Of a stretch of DNA of 64,000 nt, positions 33,531-44,829 are shown one piece after another (within the stretch, counting starts at the first letter, position 1; each line of letters opens with the position of its first letter). Below the pieces are notes generated by a model, which saw only the letters and a program-made list of their open reading frames with translations, was not told where the DNA came from and searched no databases. The stretch is from the NCBI RefSeq assembly GCF_963082655.1, contig NC_081554.1:46496826-46560825 (forward strand), read 5' to 3'. The DNA is from Stomoxys calcitrans. Taxonomy: Eukaryota; Arthropoda; Insecta; Diptera; Muscidae. The position numbers and the translations under genes are program-made.

Positions 33531-34218
33531 CACCATAGGATGGGGGTATACTAATTTCGTCATTCTGTTTGTAACACCTCGAAATATGCGTCTGAGACCC
33601 CATAAAGTATATATATTCTTGATCGTCGCGACATTTTATGTCGATCTAGCCATTTCCGTCCGTCTGTCCGTCCGTCCGTCTGTCGAAAGCACGCTAACTT
33701 TCGACGGAGTAAAGGTAGCCGCATAAAATTTTGCAGAAATACTTTTTATTAGTGTAGGTCGGTTGGGATTGTAAATGGGCCATATCGGTCTATGTTTTGA
33801 TATAGCTGCCATATAAACCGATCTTGGGTCTTGACTTCTCTAGAGGGCGCATTTCTTATCCGATTGGAATGAAATTTTGCACGAAGTGTTTTGTTATGAT
33901 ATCCAGAAACTGTGGCAAGTATGGTTTAAATCGATCAATAACCTGATATAGCTGCCCTGTAAACCGATATTGGGTCTTGACTTCTTGAGCCTCTAGAGGG
34001 CGCAATTCTTACCCGATTGGAATGCAATTTTGCACGACGCATTTCGCTCTGACTTCCAACAACTGTGCTTAATTAGGTTCAAGTCGGATGATAACCTGAT
34101 ATAGCTGCCATATAAACCTCTCTTGGGTCTTGACTTCTTGAGCCTCTGGAGGGCGCAATTCTTATCCGATTGGAATGAAATTTTGCACAACGTGTTTCGC
34201 TATGACTTCTAACAACTG
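33531..34218 (+). mobile_element. Helentron-like repeat, type 1, 5' part
   Basis: Intact 5' end (TATACCCTCCACCATAGGAT, then GGGGGTATA), core, 'gatctagccatttccgtccg' with a 28-bp (GTCY)n tract at 33656-33683, then three units with 'gatatagctgcc'. It stops at 34218 inside a unit, and unrelated sequence fills 34219-34433. Confidence 0.8.
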
Positions 34219-34433
34219 TGCCTTAACGAATACACACACAAATGGAAAGGATTTTGAAAAACAACAACTTTTGTCAAAAACCGAAAAACGACGAAATTTG
34301 TTAATTTTCCTGAAGCAATTTATTTTGAATTTCTACGACCCATAGTACAAATTCGTTGTTTAAAGGCACCCTTTGCAAGCCAACATATACCCAGCCACCA
34401 CATGTGATTTGCTGCACAGCTTCGGTGTGGTGG

Positions 34434-35862
34434 CCGTCCGTCTGTCCGTCCGTCTGTCTGTCGAAAGCACACTAACTTTCGAAGGAGTAAAGCTAGCCAC
34501 TTGAATTTTGCAAAAATTCTTCTTATTAATGTAGTTCGGTTGGGATTGTAAATGGGCCAAATCGGTTCATGTTTTGATATAGCTGCCATATAAACCGATC
34601 TTGGGTCTTGACTTCTTGAGCCTGTAGAGGGCGCAATTCTTACCCGATTGGAATGAAATTTTGCACGACGTGTTTTGTTATGATATCCAAAAACTGTGCC
34701 AAGTATGGTTTAAATCGATCCATGACCTGATATAGCTGCCATATAAACCGATCTTGGGTCTTGACTTCTTGAGCCTCTAGATTGCGCAATTTTTATCCGA
34801 TTGGAATGCAATTTTGCACGACGTGTTTCGCTATGACTTCCAACAATTGTGCTTAATTAGGTTCAAATTGGTTTACAACCTGATATAGCTGTCATATTAG
34901 CCGATCTGGGGACTTGACTTCTTGATTTTCTAGAGGGCGCAATTCCTATCCGATTTGGCTGAAATTCTGCATGACGTATTTTATTATGACTTTCAACAAC
35001 TGTGTCAAATTAGGTTCAAATCGGTTCGTAACTCGATATAGCTGCCATAAAAACCGATTTTGGGTCTTGACTTCTTGAGCCTCTAGAGGGCGCAATACTT
35101 ATCCGATTGGAATGAAATTTTGCACGACGTGTTTCGCTATGACTTCCAACAGTTGTGCTTAGTTAGGTTCAAATCGGTTAATAACCTGATATAGCTGTCA
35201 TATAAACCGATCTGGTATCTTGACTTATTGAGCCTCTAGAGGGCGCGATTCCTATCCGATATGCCTAAAATTTTGTACATCGGATCCTCTCATGGCCATC
35301 AACGTACAAGTTTATTATAGTCTGAATCGGCCTAAAGCTTGATATAGCTCCCATATAAAACGATCTCTCTATTTTACCTCTTGAGCCCCCAAAGAGAGCA
35401 ATTCTTACTCGAATTGGCTAACATTTTACACAGGTCTCCAACATATATTGGTTGCCCAAAAAGTAATTGCGGATTTTTCATATAGTCGGCGTTGACAAAT
35501 TTTTTCACAGCTTGTGACTCTGTAATTGCATTATTTCTTCTGTCAGTTATCAGCAGTTACTTTTAGCTTGCTTTAGAAAAAAGTGTAAAAAAGTATATTT
35601 GATTAAAGTTTATTCTAAGTTTTATTAAAAATGCATTTACTTTCTTTTAAAAAATCCCCAATTACTTTTTGGGCAACCCAATAGTTTAATTGTGGTCCGA
35701 AGCGGACCATATCTTGATATCGCTCTTATAGCAGAGCAAATCTTGTCTTTTATCCTTTTTTTGCCTAAGAAGAGATGCCGGGAAAAGAACTCGACAAATG
35801 CGATCCATGGTGGAGGGTATATAAGATTCGGCCCGGCCCAACTTAATACGCTTTTACTTGTT
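34434..35862 (+). mobile_element. Helentron-like repeat, type 1, starting exactly in (GTCY)n, carrying a MITE
   Basis: Begins at the (GTCY)n tract 'ccgtccgtctgtccgtccg', with no 5' end or core, then six or more units and a 3' end (TTCGGCCCGGCCCAA, CTTTTACTTGTT). The MITE at 35448-35681 interrupts its last unit. The start within the microsatellite makes it a recombination or truncation product. Confidence 0.8.
35448..35681 (+). mobile_element. mariner-derived MITE (234 bp)
   Basis: Ends TTGGTTGCCCAAAAAGTAA (one G missing) and its complement, flanked by TA. Same internal deletion junction as the other MITEs. It is inserted in a type 1 Helentron-like repeat, so it is younger than that repeat. 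Confidence 0.92.
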
Positions 35863-36104
35863 CTTCTTAACTATCGAGAACATCAGAAACAATGTTCAGC
35901 TGTGGTCATTCTCTCCTGGTGCTGGTGACACTTGTTAGGTTATTACCTAAAGTGATCAGCCGTGTATACTGCTCTAAGTGGAGGCAAGCCGTTCGGACTC
36001 GGCAATAAAAAGGAGGTCCCTCACCATTGAACTTAAACTTGTATCGGACTCATTGATAAGAGAGAAGAAAAACGTAATAAAAACCCTAACTAAATGAAAA
36101 TTTA

Positions 36105-37305
36105 AATAAAGCTGCCATATAGACCGATCGAGAGATCTCGATCGAGAGATATCCAAATCTGCACCGATTTTGAGCCAAATTGCAGAAATTGTCGAAGAAT
36201 CTAACACAATGCACTGTCCCAAATTTCAGCGAAATCGGACAATAAATGCGCCTTTTATGGCCCCAAAACCTAAAACCGAGAGATCGGTCTATATGGCAGC
36301 CATATCCAAATCTGGACCGATCTGTGCCATATTGTAGAAGCATGTCAGGGGGCTTAACTTTACTCACTGTCCCAAATTTCGGCAACATCGGACAATAAAT
36401 GTGCCTTTTGTGGGCCCAAAACCTTAAATCGAGAGAACGGTCTATATGACAGCTATATCATAATCTGATCCGATCAGGTTTAAATGAAAAAAGGATGTCG
36501 GAGCTCTTAAGGCAATTCATTGTCCCAAATTTCAGCAAAATCGGTTAGTAAATGTCGCTTTTATGGACCTAAGACCCCAAATCGACGGGTCGGTCTATAT
36601 GGCAGCTATATGCAAATCTAGACCGATCTGTGCCAAATTGACGAATGATATCGAAGGGCCTAACACAACTCACTCTCCCAAATTTCAGCAAAATCGGATA
36701 GTAAATGTGGCTTTTATGGACCTAAAACCCTAAATCGACGGATCGGTCTATATGGCAGTTATATCCAAATCTGGACCGATCTGGGCCAAATTGACGAAGG
36801 AGGTCGAAGGGCCTAACACAACTCACTCTCCCAAATTTCAGCAAAATCGGATAATAAATGTGGCTTTTATTGGCCTAGGACCCTAAATTGGAGGATCGGT
36901 CCATATGACAGCTAAAACCAATTCTGGACCGATCTGAACCAAATTGACGAAGGATGTCGAAGGGCATAACACAACTCACTGTTCCAAATTTCAGCAAAAT
37001 CGGATAATAAATGTGCCTTTATATGCCTAAGACCCTAATCGGCGGATCGGTCTATATGGGGGCTACATCAAGATTTAGTCCGATATAGCCCATCTTCAAA
37101 CTTAACCTGCTTATCGAAAAAAAAAAGAATTTGAGCAAAGTTTCAGCTCAATATCTATATTTTTAAAGACTATAGCGTGATTTCAACAGACAGATGGACG
37201 GACATGTCTAGATCGTCTTAGATTTTTACGCTGATCAAGAATATATATACTTTATAGGGTCGGAAATGGATATTTCGATGTGTTGCAAATGGAATGACAT
37301 AATGA
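36105..37305 (-). mobile_element. Helentron-like repeat, type 3, inverted
   Basis: Minus-strand counterpart of 16586-18210. Units carry 'ggcctaacacaactcactct' and 'gatcggtctatatggcagct' at about 150-bp spacing. The core 'gaatatatatactttatagg' and the 'gacatgtctagatcgtctta' segment lie at 37200-37260. The 3' terminal hairpin side (left) is missing. Confidence 0.8.
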
Positions 37306-38385
37306 CTATTAACTTTATCCGATTTAATTTAATTTTAGAACACTGTGCGCCATTTGTACCCTTACTTGACCATAATGGCAGGCCACTTATTCTTGAACAG
37401 CACCCATTAATATGCAATGGCAGTCGTTGCAAGTTTATATTGTGTATTGTTTATAAGTGATAAGTGAAAATATTGTAGAAAACAAATATTTGATATTTTT
37501 TCGCAAGTGCTAGTATTGTAGATATAACCTACTACCATTCCCCTTTATATCACATGCCCTTCTCGTCTACAACTTCTAAAGGTGGCAACTTTCCATAGAA
37601 AGGGAAGCTGTTTTCGTTTCAATGAATCACAAAAAGAAGCACTTCGTGGCCATAATAAAAGTGATTTTTATGCCTTGTGTGTAATTTTACTTTTCGGTCG
37701 GCACAATTGATGTCTTAATTCGAACAAACAAATCACTACAATCAATAACAATGGCCGTTAACACTAATTAAACCTCATTTATATCTGAAATAATTAAGAG
37801 CTCAAATCAAACACCAACGATGATTTTGTTACCTCAGGAAAGTGGAACTTCTGAGGAAGAAGAACGGAGCACAGAAACAATCAAACAAGCAATCAAGTGA
37901 CATTAAATATTGATTATAACGTAATGACCATTGATTTCAACATTGTTATCGTCCATACACTGATAGCGTCATTAATGCAAACACCAAATGCGGCCCTACC
38001 TTTAGCTGGCAGGCGAACAGACGAATGGTCTTCATTCAAGCTTTGCGATTGCTAGCGCTGTTATAAGTTTCAACATCACAATGATGAATAGTTTGCGATA
38101 AGATAAGGCAATAGAGTAAGTACTCCAAGGTGTATACTCGCAAAAACTGTGTTCATAATTGGAATATCTTAGGAAATCTATGTCAACTTACTCATTTTAA
38201 ATAGTTACTTTGAATAGTGTCAGATTTTTGGCATAATAGCCTTTGGGGAATTCAGTGAATCTAACTCATGATATGGGTTAATCATTATGTACGAGAACAA
38301 AAACTAGCAGTGGACTAAGAACAAAGTAGATATTGAAAACTATTACATGACTTAAAGTCTCAAAGATGTTGCCAAGATGTTGAAA
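37306..38385. other. Non-coding stretch, no feature recognised
   Basis: About 1.1 kb without recognisable repeat or gene. Short frames have no domains. Confidence 0.5.
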
Positions 38386-38389
38386 GGGA

Positions 38390-39070
38390 AAGCCAGAGAT
38401 AGCAACTGGTTAGAAGACTGCAACCAAATTAGGTGTAATGGCTTCAAAGGCCGTGCGTTGATATGTCGTATTTGAATCGTATTTATTGCGAAAACACCTC
38501 TAAGTTACAATTACCACATTTACCACGCTCGACCACCCTGTCTATTAACTGTACTTTTTCCCAATGCACGTATTTTCGTGTAATGACAGATTTTTTTTTC
38601 TGCGACAATTACACTACTTCCATATTGCACATGATTCTGTGCATCTGATGGCAGTTGTATTGATGATAACGAACGCTAGACAACGGCAACGTTGCGCCCA
38701 GGCTGCTCCGTGCGCCCAGGCTGCTCCGTGCGCCCAGGTTCAAATCCCGACCGGGCTCCACCGAATTTTTTCATTTTCAAGTTTTTTCCAGTTGGGGCGA
38801 AGATCACTGAATTTCAAAATTTTTGTTTGTGTCTCTTTTGAGATGAGCCTAATGATCGAAGATTTTCTTTACAAATGGAAAAGGAAAGCCAGAGATAGCA
38901 ACATACACCAACCCCTATGGGACGCGTTTTATCTTTGGTTAGAAAACTTTTCAACCAAAATAAACGAAAAAAAACCTTTTGTCTGTAAAATATTTTGCTT
39001 ATCAGCACTAATTGATGCTTTTATGGCAATTCTCTTATCAATGTATACTTTGCGATTTTATATTCTAGGA
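38390..39070 (+). repeat. SINE-like repeat with a pol III B box and an 18-bp minisatellite
   Basis: GGTTCAAATCC at 38737-38747 is a good tRNA B-box. Just upstream, GCGCCCAGGCTGCTCCGT is repeated in tandem (two full units and a partial third, about 38694-38738). Downstream, 38875-38955 matches the inverted repeat copy at 26630-26735. No A box was found at the right distance, so calling it a tRNA SINE is tentative. The overlapping 172-codon frame is not supported as a gene. Confidence 0.5.
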
Positions 39071-39339
39071 AGGAATTTATGAAATGGAAAAATTCCTCAT
39101 TCAATGCTATGGGTGATAATCTAATTACGTTAAATTCTCCAACTTGTGGCTCTGCCACTTAATACCTCGGAGATTTTGGTTTAGGACAAACATTTGGTGC
39201 CCACGGCGCAATCTCCTAATGTAAAACTGGAGTTTCCCTACCAATTATTGTCCGGTAACTAATCCAGTCCTTATGTGATTACTTCATTTGAAGTCCCATC
39301 TCAAGCTGTTGTAACTTTTTTTACATCGTTGCACCTTAG

Positions 39340-39867
39340 ATGCCTCCGATAACTATCAGTGGCCCTACCTCGGATGCAGGAGTACGTCCTGTTGTTGTAA
39401 CCGAATCTTTTCGTCCTACCAGTAATGGTAGACTAGTCGTAGTGGCTCCGAAGAAAAGTGTTTTTATATACAGACTGCGTTCTGGAACATCTGTAGAGGA
39501 CATCGCTGCCTACATTAGATCAAACATTGGTGATGTAAATGACAATGATTTTAAGATTTATAAGTTTAATTACCTCATACCGCGTGATATTTCATCTTTT
39601 ATGATAATTGTGCCTTCTAAAATATTTGATTTAATGGTGTGCAGTGAATTTTTGCCAGATGGCGCATTGGTTAAGGAGTTCGTGTCCAGGGAGAGAACTA
39701 ATGCCGCAAGTCGTGTAGTTATTCTTTTTGTCTCTTCTGCTTCAAAAAACTTAGTTCGTCTTTACCAGAATGTTGGAGTCCCGAATATTAAACCTAGGGA
39801 CATCTATTTGAAGTCTTTCGGTAATGACTTCAAGATATTCGTTTTCACGGAAACCTGGCATCGATAA
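39340..39867 (+). pseudogene. ORF1-like protein remnant of a non-LTR element, fused to endonuclease by deletion
   Basis: A 175-codon open frame. Residues about 60-120 (DFKIYKFNYL, DISSFMIIVP) resemble the RNA-binding fold in ORF1 products of jockey-like elements. After about residue 165 the sequence becomes FKIFVFTETW, an endonuclease motif (ETW). So ORF1 runs straight into ORF2 with the intervening part deleted. It is unlikely to be a host gene, because ORF2 remnants continue in order downstream. Confidence 0.6.
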
Positions 39868-40600
39868 TAGTAAACATTTTTCTGATCAATACCAAGTTTA
39901 TAGGTGTGATAGAGTAGGTAGACTGGGTGGAGGTGTGCTTATAGCTGTTGTCAACTCCATGACTTCTGAATTGGCTACACTTACGGATAATGATGATATT
40001 GATATTGAGATGATATTGATATTGAGTCAAGATGAAATAATTCGGCCAGATTCCCATTGTAACGTGCTCTTATATTTCACCGAATTTGGAGATATATCAC
40101 TACCTGAGTCATTCGGAATTGATAAGGGAGGCATCGGATCTGGATGCAGATTCCGAACTTGTTTCTACCGGTGAATTTAACTTACCCCAGATATCGTGGC
40201 TATGTGCCTGTTTCATCAATAGTTTCTTCATTTGGTATGGATACATACTGAGAGAACATTTTTCACCAGTGCTATTTTCAGATGAATAACATTCGTAATG
40301 TAAGGGATAGGATTTTGAACCTGGTGATTACCTCGATCGAGGACGTGTCTTTATGTAGATGTTTGCCATTTGCGGAACCAGAGAATGGATACTATCCGAC
40401 TTTGTCGGTTGAAGTTCAGTTGCGTCGTGATTTGATGAAAGATATTCCAGTAAAAGATACGGAATTTAGATTTAATTTTTGGCAGTGTCGTCTGACGATT
40501 CGGAGATATGCGATATGTTTGCAGATTTTTTCCAAAGTAGTTATTCCAAATTGTCTTCCTGTTTCAAATATGCTTATGACATTAATAGGTTGAACTATTT
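39868..40600 (+). pseudogene. Endonuclease remnant of the same non-LTR element
   Basis: In shifting frames: YQVYRCDRVGRLGGGVLIAV (39890-39955), GEFNLPQISW (about 40170, the GDFN catalytic motif with Asp changed to Glu), then ILNLVITSIEDVSLC...YYPTLSVEV (40310-40410). The region is heavily broken. Confidence 0.7.
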
Positions 40601-40707
40601 TTCTATTCTATTTTTTCTATTTTTTTTTTCTATCAACCAACACGCAGGGGAAGTCCCCTATGAATGCAGTGCATTGCGTTGGCGAATGGAAATTAGGAAT
40701 TGGAGGG

Positions 40708-41960
40708 GGGAAAGGATGTAGTGTCTATTGGCATTTGTCTTAAATCTCTGGATGTCATAGCGGGTGGGAAAAACATTAGACGGAAGTCGATTCCACATAG
40801 GAACTGTTCGGGCGAAATAAGAATTCCCTCTATAATGCACTGTCTGGTCCGTTGGCCAATCAATCACAAACGAGGGTGAGTTCTTAGAATGTCTAGCAAT
40901 TCTGACAAACATCCTTACATCAGGAATAAGAAGACTAATATCAGACGAACACACAGCATTAAAATACCGATAGAACAGCGCCAAACAACGCACATTCCGA
41001 CGATGTTCAAAGGAGGCAATAGAGTTGGATATCCTACTGTCGCCAATCAAGGAAAGATTTTGAAGCTCTAGCCCATACATGTGTGAACATGGTATAGATG
41101 TTAAGAATATCAGAAGGAGTGAAGTAATTCTTACACCGTTTAAGGAAACCTAAATACTTGAATGCTTCTTTCGACACTTCAAATACATGTTTAGCCCAAT
41201 GGACATCACTTCGTATCTCGTTGCCCAGAACATCAAGAGCTTCTGATTGCTCAACATCTATACCATTGATAGACAAAGATTATCGTAATGGGTCAGCGAA
41301 TCGTTTGTGTGACAACAAAAAGCACTGAGTCTTCCGTGCATTTAAATCTACTCGATTCTTTCGACCCACTCAGAAATGGCCCATAAATCCTGGTAGAGTG
41401 TATCGTCCATAACCCGCCTCTTGTCCTCAATCTCTCAAAGACTCGTCCTATGGTCGAATGGCAGAAATTACTGTCATCCACAAATGAATAGATCGGTTTC
41501 GATGTCTGACTCAACAGATCGTTGTTGAAAATACGAAAAAGAGAAGGAGAAAAAACAGAGCCCTGGGGTACACCTGTGGTCAATTTATGCTCATTGGATG
41601 TGAACCCATCTATAGCGACTCGTATATTGCGGTTTCTGAGAAAGCTCGAAATAAATCTAACGAAACCATTACCGACACCGAAGCCATTACCGGCGACAAG
41701 CTTTGATAGTAGTGCACCGTGTCTGACCATATCAAATGCCTTAGAAATATCCAGCGCCACAACTTTACTCTAACCAAACTGGTCTTTTGAGCGACTCCAA
41801 TGTCCCGACCGAAGTGCCATGAGCTCGCTCGTAGAGCGATTTCTGCAGAACTCATAATGTTGTTCGCTCAGTGTTGTTCGCCTCACCCTTCTTAAGTATT
41901 GGCTGAACGTTCGCAACCTTCCAGTTTGCCAGGAAGACTCCCACACGGTAGGCAAGATTG
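40708..41960 (-). pseudogene. Non-LTR RT remnant (jockey-like), same family as 25123-26510, nested insertion
   Basis: Minus strand: LSEQHYEFCRNRSTSELMAL, LDISKAFDMVRHGALLSKL, FLRNRNIRVAIDGFTSNEHK, GVPQGSVFSPSLF and YSFVDDSNFCHS (the YADD catalytic box with Ala changed to Val). Next is SEALDVLGNEIRSDVHWAKH, then the C-terminus NSIASFEHRRNVRCLALFYR...VPMWNRLPSNVFP (41080-40680). The 3' end at about 40708 matches the 3' end at 25123 ('aaaggatgtagtg'). It has several frameshifts and is inactive. It interrupts the + strand element. Confidence 0.85.
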
Positions 41961-42059
41961 AAAAACAGTTGCGTAATGGACGAGTATTGCGAAATTATGT
42001 GCAATACCAAAGCTGTTTGAACTGCTTGTTTCTCGTAGGATATCCCATTTTGTCACACA

Positions 42060-43180
42060 AATTTTTTCACCCTACCAACATGGCTTTGTAAAGGGGAGGT
42101 CGACTTTGACCAACCTATTAGAACTGAAGTATCCTGCATATGATGATTTTGTAAACAGATTTCAAACAGATGTGGTGCGGTACTGTGGTGCATGATTTGT
42201 TACTGATTAAACTTGACATGAAGGGTTTTCCAACTGTTCTTTTGAATTGCATAGCTTCTTATTTACAAGACCATACACAGAAAGTTTACTTTAATAAGGA
42301 TATAGCTGCTTATTCTGGTGTTCCACAGAGCAGCCATTTAGGCTGTTCGTTCTTTAGTTGAATGATCTTCCATCAGTTATTCAGTCTTCATGGATTTTAA
42401 TGTTGGTAGATGTGTGTAATTTGGATTCTCCAGATCGGCCACTCTGCTTCCAGAGCGATCTTAAGAAGTGCAAGGTTTCAAGGTTTGACCTAATCAAGGT
42501 GATCATTATATAGGTTCTTATAAATCCTTTACTGATCTTGGTGTTATTTTGGATGGTAGATTACGTTTTAATTTGCACATTGTCTCGTGCATCAATAAGG
42601 CAAAGTCGTTGTTGGGTTTTATAAAACTGTAGCCCAAGGATTTTGATGATCCAAGCGTTTGTTTACAAGCTTAGTCTGGCCTTCATTCGAACACGGTGGT
42701 ATAGTTTGGAACCCATTCTACAAGTGCTACTTAGATGGGATTGAATCAGTCCAGGTGCAATTTCTTCTTTTCGCGCTTAAGGGCTTACCATGTAGCTCGA
42801 CTGAATTTCTTTCCCCCTACGAGAACCGCTTAAAACTTATTAACTTACCAACGCTCGAAAGGTGACGCTTGATGCTTAGAACCTTATTCATTGTGAAATT
42901 ATTGGTTCGTCAGATTGATTCCCAATTCTTGACCGGCGAATTAAATTTTAATATTCCTCTCCGAAATACTCGGCATTACCTCTTTGTCTACCTTTAGTGA
43001 GATCTAATTACGAATTAAACAATCCGCTTCGTTCTTTGTGTGATGTATACAAGAAATTGTAAAATAGTATATCCTTCACCGATCCTATTGATGTAATAAA
43101 GAATTCTATCCTTCTTCTGTAGTTTGTGGTAGAAGTTGTCAGAGAAGACTGTTCATATTTATTGCCCTTTTATTGTTGTG
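42060..43180 (+). pseudogene. Reverse transcriptase and C-terminal remnant of the split + strand element
   Basis: QHGFVKGRSTLTNLLELKY (from 42079), DMKGFPTVLLNCIASYLQDH and SGVPQSSHLGC (from 42190). The catalytic YADD stretch is deleted or unrecognisable near 42400. Later come YKSFTDLGVILDGRLRFN (about 42520) and SLVWPSFEHGGIVWNPFYK...LKLINLPTLERR (42660-42870). The protein end is displaced to 44830-44871 by the Tc1-like insertion. Confidence 0.75.
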
Positions 43181-43189
43181 TAATATCTA

Positions 43190-43216
43190 CAGCGGTCAAA
43201 AAAAGTATTCATCATT
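43190..43216 (+). repeat. Tc1-like left terminal inverted repeat
   Basis: 27 bp, perfectly complementary to 44803-44829. Outer CAGCGGTC, then A7, then GTATTCATCATT. An inner copy of A7-GTATTCATCATT lies at 43393-43411. Confidence 0.97.
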
Positions 43217-43539
43217 AGCAAAATTGATAATAAATTCACTTATTTTGGGTAATTGAAGAAAATTTAAAGTAAACAAATAATGCAGTTTTATGCAATAGTT
43301 TATTTTTCGTAATATGTTTTAAAATAAATTCAAAAAATAAATTTAATTAGCGCAAAAAATGCAATTTTATATAATAACACCAAAAACAGAACAAAAAAAG
43401 TATTCATCATTGATGTGCTATCATCAAAGTCAAATTCAAATATTATTTGGGAATCCCCCTTTTCTGTTTTATTTTGTAAAGGAGGCTTTGCCCTTGACAG
43501 CAAATATTTAATTTCATTGAAAATATAGTTTTTGTCAAA

Positions 43540-44568
43540 ATGGGTCGTAAGCAAAACGAGGTTTCTGATGAGGTAAAAGTTTTGATAATAAAACACCACA
43601 GGAATGGTTTAACTCAAAAAACTATCAGTGAAATATTAAATAGACCACGATCTACTATACAATCCATCATCAGAAAGTGGACAGAAACGAAAACTGTTGA
43701 CAATAAACCAAGATCTGGTCGACCAAAAGCACTTTCAGTTGGAGATGTGCGTTGGCTAGTGCGGCAAGTTCAGAAAACTCCGAAGACAAATGCGACCATT
43801 CTTCTTAAAAACACTATGGAATATTTAGGGAAGGAAGTAACTACACAAACAATTCGAAATACACTCAAAAGGCATAGTTACAGAAGAAGAACTGCACGTA
43901 AGAAGCCCTTTATAAATAAAATAAACCGAGTGAAAAGGCTAAACTTCGCAAAAATGTATGTAAAACAGCCCGAATCATTTTGGAAAACAGTCATTTTTGC
44001 AGACGAGAGCAAGTTTGATCTTTTTGGGTGCGATGGAAAGGTCATAGTGTACAGAAAACCAAATACAGAGCTTGAAGAACGAAACACAGTTGCTACTGTA
44101 AAACATGGTGGAGGTGGTTTAATGGTTTGGGGGTGTATGGCGGCTTCAGGAGCGGGAAATCTTGAAATTATTAATGGAGTAATGGATCATAAGTATTACA
44201 TTGACATTTTAAAGAGGAATTTAAAAGATAGTGCTGTAAAACTTGGGCTTGGTAATAACTTTCAATATTATCAAGATAATGACCCCAAACATTCTGCTTT
44301 AAATACCAAGATGTGGATGCTGTATAACTGCCCCAAAGTCATTAAAACTCCTCCTCAAAGTCCCGACTTGAACCCAATTGAACATCTTTGGGAACATCTC
44401 GAACGCAAATTGAGAACGCGCAATTTTTCGAGCAAAAGTCAAATGCAACAGGTGATAATGGAGGAATGGACTAATATAGACCAAAATATAACCGCTAAAT
44501 TAGTCCAATCGATGTCAAACCGTTTAAAAGAAGTTATAAGACGCGGTGGTCGAATAACAAAGTATTAA
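43540..44568 (+). CDS. Tc1/mariner-superfamily transposase (DD34E), intact
   Basis: 342 residues, the usual length for Tc1 transposases. It catalyses cut-and-paste movement of its own element, acting in the nucleus on the terminal repeats and inserting at TA. The N-terminal ~115 residues look like a paired-type double helix-turn-helix (GLTQKTISEILNRPRSTIQS, then QTIRNTLKRHSY) with a GRP-box linker (SGRPKAL, about 66-72). The catalytic triad is visible and correctly spaced: D155 in FADESKFDLF, D246 in YQDNDPKH, E281 in LNPIEHLWE (34 residues between the last two). The glycine-rich box GGGGLMVWG lies before D246. The start ATG at 43540 gives the conserved N-terminus. There is no internal stop, no frameshift and no intron. 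Confidence 0.96.
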   Translation: MGRKQNEVSDEVKVLIIKHHRNGLTQKTISEILNRPRSTIQSIIRKWTETKTVDNKPRSGRPKALSVGDVRWLVRQVQKTPKTNATILLKNTMEYLGKEVTTQTIRNTLKRHSYRRRTARKKPFINKINRVKRLNFAKMYVKQPESFWKTVIFADESKFDLFGCDGKVIVYRKPNTELEERNTVATVKHGGGGLMVWGCMAASGAGNLEIINGVMDHKYYIDILKRNLKDSAVKLGLGNNFQYYQDNDPKHSALNTKMWMLYNCPKVIKTPPQSPDLNPIEHLWEHLERKLRTRNFSSKSQMQQVIMEEWTNIDQNITAKLVQSMSNRLKEVIRRGGRITKY

Positions 44569-44802
44569 TTTTTTTAAATTATGTTATTTATTTTTTTGTT
44601 TTTTTGCAATGATGAATACTTTTTTTGTTTAATTTTTTGTGTTCAGCTGTAAAATGGCCCTTTTTGTTCCAATAAATACTATTTTTTTCTTTAAAAACAA
44701 TGAAATTGTGTACATATATATCACACAAGCACTACTGCATCATTAGTTTAATATGTTTTTATTCCAATTGTCTTTTGTAGACTTATTAAAAAAAAAACAT
44801 TG

Positions 44803-44829
44803 AATGATGAATACTTTTTTTGACCGCTG
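44803..44829 (-). repeat. Tc1-like right terminal inverted repeat
   Basis: 27 bp, exact reverse complement of 43190-43216. Its inner partner, the complement of A7-GTATTCATCATT, lies at 44608-44626, again 195 bp inside. Confidence 0.97.

Larger units (their letters stand above)
43190..44829 (+). mobile_element. Intact Tc1-like transposon (1640 bp)
   Basis: Perfect 27-bp terminal inverted repeats: CAGCGGTC, seven A, GTATTCATCATT at 43190-43216 and the exact complement at 44803-44829. TA lies on each side (43188-43189 and 44830-44831). A second copy of the inner 19 bp occurs 195 bp inside each end (43393-43411 and 44608-44626), giving an IR/DR layout. One full-length transposase lies between. 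It is inserted in the last codons of a decayed non-LTR element, whose frame is restored if the transposon and one TA are removed. With ends and ORF intact, it is a candidate autonomous, recently active copy. Confidence 0.97.

Noticed and set aside
38737..38747. A tRNA gene at the B box
   Set aside because: No cloverleaf or A box can be drawn around it, so it is at most a SINE promoter remnant.
38564..39082. 172-codon frame as a host gene
   Set aside because: It spans the 18-bp minisatellite, the B box and a segment repeated elsewhere in the window, so it is better explained as repeat sequence.
39340..39867. 175-codon frame as an independent host gene
   Set aside because: Its end becomes an endonuclease motif, and retrotransposon ORF2 remnants follow in order, so it is an ORF1 remnant.
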